Assembly: GCA_023251005.1 (NCBI GenBank)
Contig: JAHEZR010000026.1
Location: forward strand, 1-10,617
Direction: 5' to 3'
Length of the DNA: 10,617 nt
Origin: Ignavibacteriota bacterium
GTDB lineage: Bacteria; Bacteroidota; UBA10030; JAHEZR01
The position numbers and the translations under genes were made by a program. Shown in pieces: positions 6,161 to 10,617 of this stretch; position 1 is the first letter of the stretch, and every line of letters starts with the position of its first letter. The notes beneath the pieces were generated by a model that saw only the letters and a program-made list of their open reading frames with translations, ran no database searches and was not told the origin of the DNA.

Positions 6161-7465
6161 TCACGAGCCTGCGACTAAAGCCATGTGATTCTTACGAAGA
6201 AGGGAGTTGACTTTTCTAAGTTGAGCATCTTTTATTCGGAACCTTATTCTCACACGGTTATCGAGATAGGTTTTCTCTAGAACTTGTGCAACGTCGTGGA
6301 GGAGTGCGATGACTTTGTAGTCCGACTGCTTCACAATCATCGTTCGCTCGATGATGTCCCTCTCGAGGAGCGAGAGAATTTTTTCCTTCAGCATGGAGAT
6401 GTTGATCCCGCGCGCTGCGGAGATGAAGACGGCAGGCTCATGCCGGGTTTCTAATTCTTTGATGAGAGTCCGATCGGACAACTTATCAATTTTATTGAAA
6501 ACCATGATGGTCGGTTTGTCGCGAGCTTTGAGCTCATCGAGGGTCGCATTCACGATCTGAATCTGCTCCTCGAAGTGATGAGAACTCACATCGACAACGT
6601 GGACAAGAGCATCAGCTTCCGTTACTTCTGAAAGTGTACTCTTGAAAGAAGCGATGAGATGATGCGGCAGCTTACGGATGAATCCTACCGTATCTGTGAC
6701 CAAGACTCTCGCGGCAGGACTGAGAGTGACCAAGCGGGTTGTTGCATCAAGCGTCGCAAAGAGACGGTTTTCCACAAAGACTTTTGCCGCAGCGAGGAGA
6801 TTGAGCAGCGTGGATTTGCCGACGTTCGTGTAGCCGATGAGCGCTATCCTCGTGAATTCGCGTCGTCCCTTCCGCTGCGTTTCGCGCTCGCGATCAATCC
6901 GCTGAAGCTTGATCTTCAGATAACGAATGCGATTCCGTATTATCCGGCGGTCGGTTTCGAGCTGTTTTTCGCCGGGACCTTTCGTTCCGATTCCACCATA
7001 TTGCTTTGAGAGGTGTGTCCACTGCCGGGTAAGTCTCGGGAGTAAGTATTGGAGCTGTGCAAGTTCAACTTGTGTTTTTGCTTCATTCGACTTCGCTCGA
7101 GAAGCGAAGATGTCAAGAATGAGTCCGCTTCGATCGAGGATTTTGCAATTGATTGCACGTTCGAGATTCCTCACCTGAACCGAGCTGAGGTCATCGTCGA
7201 AGATGACAAGGTTGATGTCGTTTTCCTCGACGATGCGACCAATCTCCTCAACTTTCCCCTTGCCGATAAAGCAGGCGGGATCAATCCGATCACGGTCCTG
7301 AATGATCTTATAGAGAACATCCGCACCGGCGGTGTCTGCAAGAAGAGCCAACTCTTCAAGAAATTCATCCGTGGACGATCTGCTTACCCCTCGCCTTGAT
7401 ACACCTACGAGGAGAGCGCGCTCGCGATCACTCTGTGGTTGTTCAAAAAGAAATGGTTTTCTCAT
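6161..7465 (-). CDS. hflX: Ribosome-associated GTPase HflX
   Basis: HflX is a translational GTPase-family protein that binds the large ribosomal subunit and splits stalled 70S ribosomes under stress such as heat. The 434-residue protein has the N-terminal HflX domain (about residues 15-200) with the hallmark glycine-rich segment YGGIGTKGPGEKQLETDRR (about 156-174), then the G domain: G1 GYTNVGKS (211-218), G2 threonines in ATLDATTR, G3 DTVGF (258-262), G4 FNKID (323-327) and G5 SA (349-350). A short C-terminal domain follows. The length is normal. The ATG at 7463-7465 overlaps the TGA of the upstream BatA-like gene (ATGA), so the two are probably translationally coupled. Some relatives also have RNA helicase activity in an N-terminal extension; that extension is absent here. 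Confidence 0.96.
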   Translation of the reverse strand: MRKPFLFEQPQSDRERALLVGVSRRGVSRSSTDEFLEELALLADTAGADVLYKIIQDRDRIDPACFIGKGKVEEIGRIVEENDINLVIFDDDLSSVQVRNLERAINCKILDRSGLILDIFASRAKSNEAKTQVELAQLQYLLPRLTRQWTHLSKQYGGIGTKGPGEKQLETDRRIIRNRIRYLKIKLQRIDRERETQRKGRREFTRIALIGYTNVGKSTLLNLLAAAKVFVENRLFATLDATTRLVTLSPAARVLVTDTVGFIRKLPHHLIASFKSTLSEVTEADALVHVVDVSSHHFEEQIQIVNATLDELKARDKPTIMVFNKIDKLSDRTLIKELETRHEPAVFISAARGINISMLKEKILSLLERDIIERTMIVKQSDYKVIALLHDVAQVLEKTYLDNRVRIRFRIKDAQLRKVNSLLRKNHMALVAGS

Positions 7466-9690
7466 TGCGCCACCGTTTCTTTAAGCTTAATCGTAACTCC
7501 CTCTTTCGGTTCTCTATTCTTCTGGTCTTTGTCTCTCCCCACGATCATTTCAGCTAGGGCGCAAAGAAGTGCAAGTCCAAGAAAATACTTCCACAACTCG
7601 AAACCAAATCGGGATTGGAGAATAATGGTTTCGGGGCGTTCGTTTGGCTGGATGACTTGGACGGCATCGGAGCGCAGACCGTGATTGACCAGCCAAGACT
7701 TCGCTTGGTCGGGCGTTAGCCTTTGGAGGTCTGATTCTCTTGGGTCAACGTTAACTGCGAAGGCGGAGACCAAATCATTCCCTCGAATCATTTCATGTAC
7801 TCCGGGCACATCCGTTCTCTTTATCTCATACCCTCGTTCGCTACTCTTCGTCTCGGATGCGAGTGGTTGAACGATTTCTTCCTCGCCATCTGGTGATCTG
7901 TGCAGAAGGCTCGAGTTCTGGCCAGATTGAAACAGCTTCGATGGCACCATGACAGTGACGCGTGTTCCGGCGAGATGTTCAACGGGCAACTCATTCAGAG
8001 AAGCCAGATACAATACGGATCTCCGGACGAGGGGAACAAAAATCCCCTTCAAGGGAAAATCAGACCAATCGAGTGTTGCGGTCACACTGTAGAGGAGCAG
8101 TCGGCCGTTGCCAATTTTATATTCCGTGAGAAATGAAGACCCATTGGAGAGTCGGATGATGCTCTGTCCATTCGCACCCGGACGATAGTCAATTGTCGCA
8201 TTGATTTTTGGTGATTCAATCGTCCGCTGGGTGTTTTTCTTCACGAAGGGTTTCGCATCAAAAATTCCTGAGAAAAGAGGATGCTCAAAGTCGAATTTTT
8301 CGAAAGTCAAGAACGAACGAACGTCTACTGCACTTCCGACTTTTCCAACGAGAGGAGCGATGCGGAGGAATCGGCAAAACTCGGCGTTGTACTGAGCTAT
8401 GTCGACGTTATCGCCGGGGAAGAGGATCAGTCCGCCACCATCCTCGAGATATTGTTTGAGCCGCTCAACTTGCGCTGACGCAAACGACTTCACGTTGGAG
8501 ACGATGATGACATCGAAATGGGGGAGAGGAGTCATTAAAAGTTGAGAGGGTGCAATGGTCTGTATCCCAAATGACGATTTGTTTCGCTCGTCTGCTGTGA
8601 GGGCTAGGTTGAGGAATGAAATATCGTGCTGTTTTTCTGTCACAAAAAGGATATCGGTTTTCTCCGGAACGAATTGTGTGAAATAGCGCTGGTTATCTTG
8701 ATCAACTGCATCCGGCTCAGTTTGAATATATCCGCTGATGTGCCCCGTCCGCTTTGGGACCGCGCTGAAATCTGCAATCGCCACGCCGCTAGGCGGAAGG
8801 TCGACACTCTTCTGCATCACCCGTTTTCCGTCGAAGTACAAACTGACGGTGTAATTCCGGACAGGCCTTTCACCATAATTCCGAATTCTCGCTTCGATTG
8901 AGAACGCTCTATCCTTCTCAAAAATCCTGTTCTTGATCTCTAGACCTTCCACTGATACATTTTCCGAGGATTTGTTCCCAATCGGCACAACGAATACTCT
9001 TGTCTGGTCGTCGAACATCTTTTGTGGTGCGGCTAACGAAGTACCTGTCTTTATCCATGAGACGTCGGAATCGAAGTTTGTTCTTTGCAGATCGCTTATC
9101 AGATAGATCTCTTTACCGTAGTTCTTTGATCCTCTAAGAACTTTGCTTGTCCGAGAAAGAACTTCACTCAAAGCATGAAAGGGTGTGGAGACCTTTCTCT
9201 CCTCGATTGCCGCTTTCACGGCGGCGAGGTTGTGTGTTGGGGTTTCTGTCGTGGTGCCCGGGTCACCTTCTGAAAATCTTTGCAAGAATACTTCATCACC
9301 TTCTTTGAAGAGAGTGAGAAGGCTTGTTGCGACAGCCTTTGCCTGCGAAAACGAGACTCCCTGCTCATCGCTTGCAGACATGCTGAAGGAGTCATCGAGG
9401 AGGAGCACGGCGGTCGTCTTTGCGTGTGTGCCGATGCCACCCACTGCAGATCCCCGCAGTGCTGGTCGTGCAAACGCCAGGACAACACAAGCTACAACGA
9501 GGGTTCGCAGGATGAGAAGGAGAATTTGTCGGAGCTTGAGCTTGCGCATCTGACTTTTCTGGAGTTCTTTGAGAAACGCAAGCGTGCTGAACTCTACGGT
9601 GCGGAGTTTTCTCAAGTTCAGGAGATGGAGGGCTATAGGAATCGCAACTGCGGCCAAGCCGAAAAGAACTGCTGGATTTAAGAATGTCAT
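7462..9690 (-). CDS. BatA-type membrane protein with von Willebrand and amidotransferase-like domains
   Basis: A 742-residue membrane protein. It starts with the paired N-terminal membrane segments of BatA-like proteins (about residues 4-24, LNPAVLFGLAAVAIPIALHL, and about 55-74), joined by a basic loop. A von Willebrand A domain follows (about 92-240) with a metal-ion site DDSFS (Asp99, Ser101, Ser103) and a second block LISDLQRTNF (197-206). A CARDB-like beta region comes next (about 245-340), then an alpha/beta stretch resembling class I glutamine amidotransferase folds (about 345-450, with FDVIIVSN and LEDGGGLILFPGDN) but with no catalytic Cys seen. A C-terminal membrane helix (about 700-717) and a charged tail end the chain. 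Such proteins are linked to MoxR ATPases and cell-envelope stress in other bacteria; the role here is unknown. It is first in the minus-strand cluster and overlaps hflX. The ATG at 9688-9690 has no strong ribosome binding site. Confidence 0.87.
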   Translation of the reverse strand: MTFLNPAVLFGLAAVAIPIALHLLNLRKLRTVEFSTLAFLKELQKSQMRKLKLRQILLLILRTLVVACVVLAFARPALRGSAVGGIGTHAKTTAVLLLDDSFSMSASDEQGVSFSQAKAVATSLLTLFKEGDEVFLQRFSEGDPGTTTETPTHNLAAVKAAIEERKVSTPFHALSEVLSRTSKVLRGSKNYGKEIYLISDLQRTNFDSDVSWIKTGTSLAAPQKMFDDQTRVFVVPIGNKSSENVSVEGLEIKNRIFEKDRAFSIEARIRNYGERPVRNYTVSLYFDGKRVMQKSVDLPPSGVAIADFSAVPKRTGHISGYIQTEPDAVDQDNQRYFTQFVPEKTDILFVTEKQHDISFLNLALTADERNKSSFGIQTIAPSQLLMTPLPHFDVIIVSNVKSFASAQVERLKQYLEDGGGLILFPGDNVDIAQYNAEFCRFLRIAPLVGKVGSAVDVRSFLTFEKFDFEHPLFSGIFDAKPFVKKNTQRTIESPKINATIDYRPGANGQSIIRLSNGSSFLTEYKIGNGRLLLYSVTATLDWSDFPLKGIFVPLVRRSVLYLASLNELPVEHLAGTRVTVMVPSKLFQSGQNSSLLHRSPDGEEEIVQPLASETKSSERGYEIKRTDVPGVHEMIRGNDLVSAFAVNVDPRESDLQRLTPDQAKSWLVNHGLRSDAVQVIQPNERPETIILQSRFGFELWKYFLGLALLCALAEMIVGRDKDQKNREPKEGVTIKLKETVAQ

Positions 9691-9728
9691 GCAGTTATAT
9701 GTTCATCTCGAATGATTCTACCTTGTGC

Positions 9729-9757
9729 ATAATAGCAAGTTCCCGTCTGAAAATCAA
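9729..9757 (-). promoter_or_regulatory. Candidate sigma-70-type promoter of the minus-strand cluster
   Basis: On the minus strand a -35-like TTGATT (9752-9757) and a -10-like TATTAT (9729-9734) are exactly 17 bases apart. Transcription would start near 9722, about 32 bases before the start codon of the BatA-like gene. No other comparable pair lies in front of the cluster. This is pattern matching only. Confidence 0.45.
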
Positions 9758-9867
9758 GAAAAGGACCGACGACCAGAGAGACCTCGAAGCGTTTCACATG
9801 AATTCAGTTTATCAAAGACAAAAGAGAGATAGTCTACCAACGTACTCATGGATTACACAAGAACGGA

Positions 9868-9898
9868 TTGCATTTCGGTCGAAATTTTTGTACGTTTA
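9868..9898 (+). promoter_or_regulatory. Candidate promoter of the patatin-like gene
   Basis: TTG at 9868-9870 is followed after 20 bases by TACGTTTA at 9891-9898. This is close to the Bacteroidota promoter pattern (TTG, 19-21 bases, TAnnTTTG), and it can also be read as a weak sigma-70 pair, TTGCAT and TACGTT with a 17-base spacer. Transcription would start about 20 bases upstream of the ATG at 9924. Confidence 0.35.
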
Positions 9899-9923
9899 CC
9901 ACAACTTCAAGTGATAAACCTCG

Positions 9924-10617
9924 ATGCGTCCCAGATCAAAGGCTGCTTTAACGTCGGCTCTACTTCTTCTGCTTTCTAATCCTCTTATTACCCAGCAGAG
10001 CACCGTCGTCAGACTGCGCTTTGATGCATACGAGAAAAAGATCCCGCATCTTATTCCTTATCGTCCCATTCAGCATCCTCGTGTTGCCCTCGTTTTGAGC
10101 GGAGGTGGGGCTCGTGGGATTTCCCAGATCGGTGTCCTTAGAGCATTAGAGAAGCATAATGTCCCCATCGACTTCATCGTCGGAACGAGTATGGGTGCTA
10201 TCATAGGGGGACTTTATGCAGCCGGCTACTCCACCGTTCACTTGGAAGAAATTGTCGACTCGACGGACTGGGGAGAGACCCTCTCATTCACCGACGAAGC
10301 GAAACGCACGGACTTATTCGTCGATCAGAAAGCTACACGAGAACGGAGTTTCCTTGCCATCCGATTCGATGGGCTTCAACCGATTATTCCCTCATCAATT
10401 TCCAGCGGTCAGAGACTTACAAACCTGTTGAACCGTCTGCTCTTGCAGGGATTATATCGTCCCACATCGAGTTTCGATGATTTGAAAATTCCCTTCAGAG
10501 CGATTGTCACCAATCTCGTGTCCGGCAAGCGGATTGTTCTTGGGAGCGGCGATCTCACCGAAGCACTCCGGGCGAGCACGACGGTCCCGCTCGTTTTTAG
10601 TCCAGTGAAGCGCGACT
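9924..10617 (+). CDS. Exported patatin-like phospholipase, N-terminal part (runs off the right edge)
   Basis: Patatin-like enzymes are serine lipid acyl hydrolases with a Ser-Asp dyad. About 231 codons are present, read from the ATG at 9924-9926. A basic start and hydrophobic run (MRPRSKAALTSALLLLLSNP) form a likely signal peptide, so the enzyme is probably exported. The patatin domain begins near residue 53 with RVALVLSGGGARGISQIG, the oxyanion-hole motif GGGARG at 60-65, then the nucleophile motif GTSMG with Ser89. Typical later blocks are SSGQRL, PFRAIVTNL and RASTTVPLVFSPV. The sequence ends just before the DG(G/A) motif that carries the catalytic aspartate. A signal peptide followed by a short linker and patatin domain is typical of PlpD-like, type Vd autotransporter proteins with a C-terminal outer-membrane barrel; the barrel would lie beyond the window. 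It is transcribed divergently from the BatA-like gene. No good ribosome binding site is visible. Confidence 0.9.
   Translation, partial: MRPRSKAALTSALLLLLSNPLITQQSTVVRLRFDAYEKKIPHLIPYRPIQHPRVALVLSGGGARGISQIGVLRALEKHNVPIDFIVGTSMGAIIGGLYAAGYSTVHLEEIVDSTDWGETLSFTDEAKRTDLFVDQKATRERSFLAIRFDGLQPIIPSSISSGQRLTNLLNRLLLQGLYRPTSSFDDLKIPFRAIVTNLVSGKRIVLGSGDLTEALRASTTVPLVFSPVKRD

Larger units (their letters stand above)
9691..9923. other. Divergent intergenic control region
   Basis: This 233-base gap separates the minus-strand cluster from the plus-strand patatin gene. It is more A/T-rich than the coding regions and holds one candidate promoter in each direction (listed separately). A plus-strand frame across it (9684-9914) gives a protein without recognisable features and I do not regard it as a gene. 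I see no long repeat or terminator in it. Confidence 0.6.

Noticed and set aside
9684..9914. A 76-residue plus-strand frame in the divergent intergenic region
   Set aside because: It overlaps the start of the BatA-like gene and both candidate promoters, has no ribosome binding site and shows no domain-like pattern.

Overview
The window reads as an ordinary chromosomal stretch of a free-living Gram-negative bacterium. Exported lipoprotein and patatin genes, a BatA-type von Willebrand protein and one candidate promoter close to the Bacteroidota-type consensus (TTG, about 20 bases, TAnnTTTg) suggest the FCB (Bacteroidota/Chlorobi/Ignavibacteria) group. That placement is an inference from gene content, not from a marker gene. 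No RNA gene, insertion sequence, phage gene, CRISPR array or clear hairpin terminator was found.

Layout: almost everything lies on the minus strand. Read in the direction of transcription from about 9690 down to 1, the order is: a membrane BatA/von Willebrand protein, the ribosome-associated GTPase HflX, histidine ammonia-lyase HutH, a UlaG-like metallo-beta-lactamase-fold hydrolase, an interrupted small reading frame, a small lipoprotein, a zinc-type medium-chain dehydrogenase/quinone oxidoreductase, an ArsC/Spx-like thioredoxin-fold protein, a SixA phosphohistidine phosphatase, an adenosine-specific kinase, and the 5' part of urocanate hydratase HutU, which runs off the left edge. Gaps are short (about 15 to 95 bases, one of about 200), and there are four-base stop/start overlaps at 7462-7465, 2051-2054 and 3618-3621. 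This is compatible with one long transcript or a few nested ones. A good sigma-70-like promoter sits at 9729-9757 in front of the first gene. On the plus strand, divergent from it, a patatin-like phospholipase with a signal peptide starts at 9924 and runs off the right edge.

Function: HutH (histidine to trans-urocanate plus ammonia) and HutU (urocanate to imidazolonepropionate) are consecutive steps of histidine breakdown, but here they are separated by about 4 kb of genes with no known role in the pathway. The remaining genes look like general housekeeping or stress functions without an obvious shared pathway.

Most notable points: HutH keeps every recognised active-site residue except that its cofactor-forming triad reads Ser-Ser-Gly instead of Ala-Ser-Gly. 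A protein-like frame at 3618-3785 is interrupted by a single TGA and ends in an ATGA overlap with the lipoprotein gene. The metallo-beta-lactamase-fold gene has two competing starts, one cytosolic with a strong ribosome binding site and one with a hydrophobic leader. I did not find a convincing new multi-gene system.
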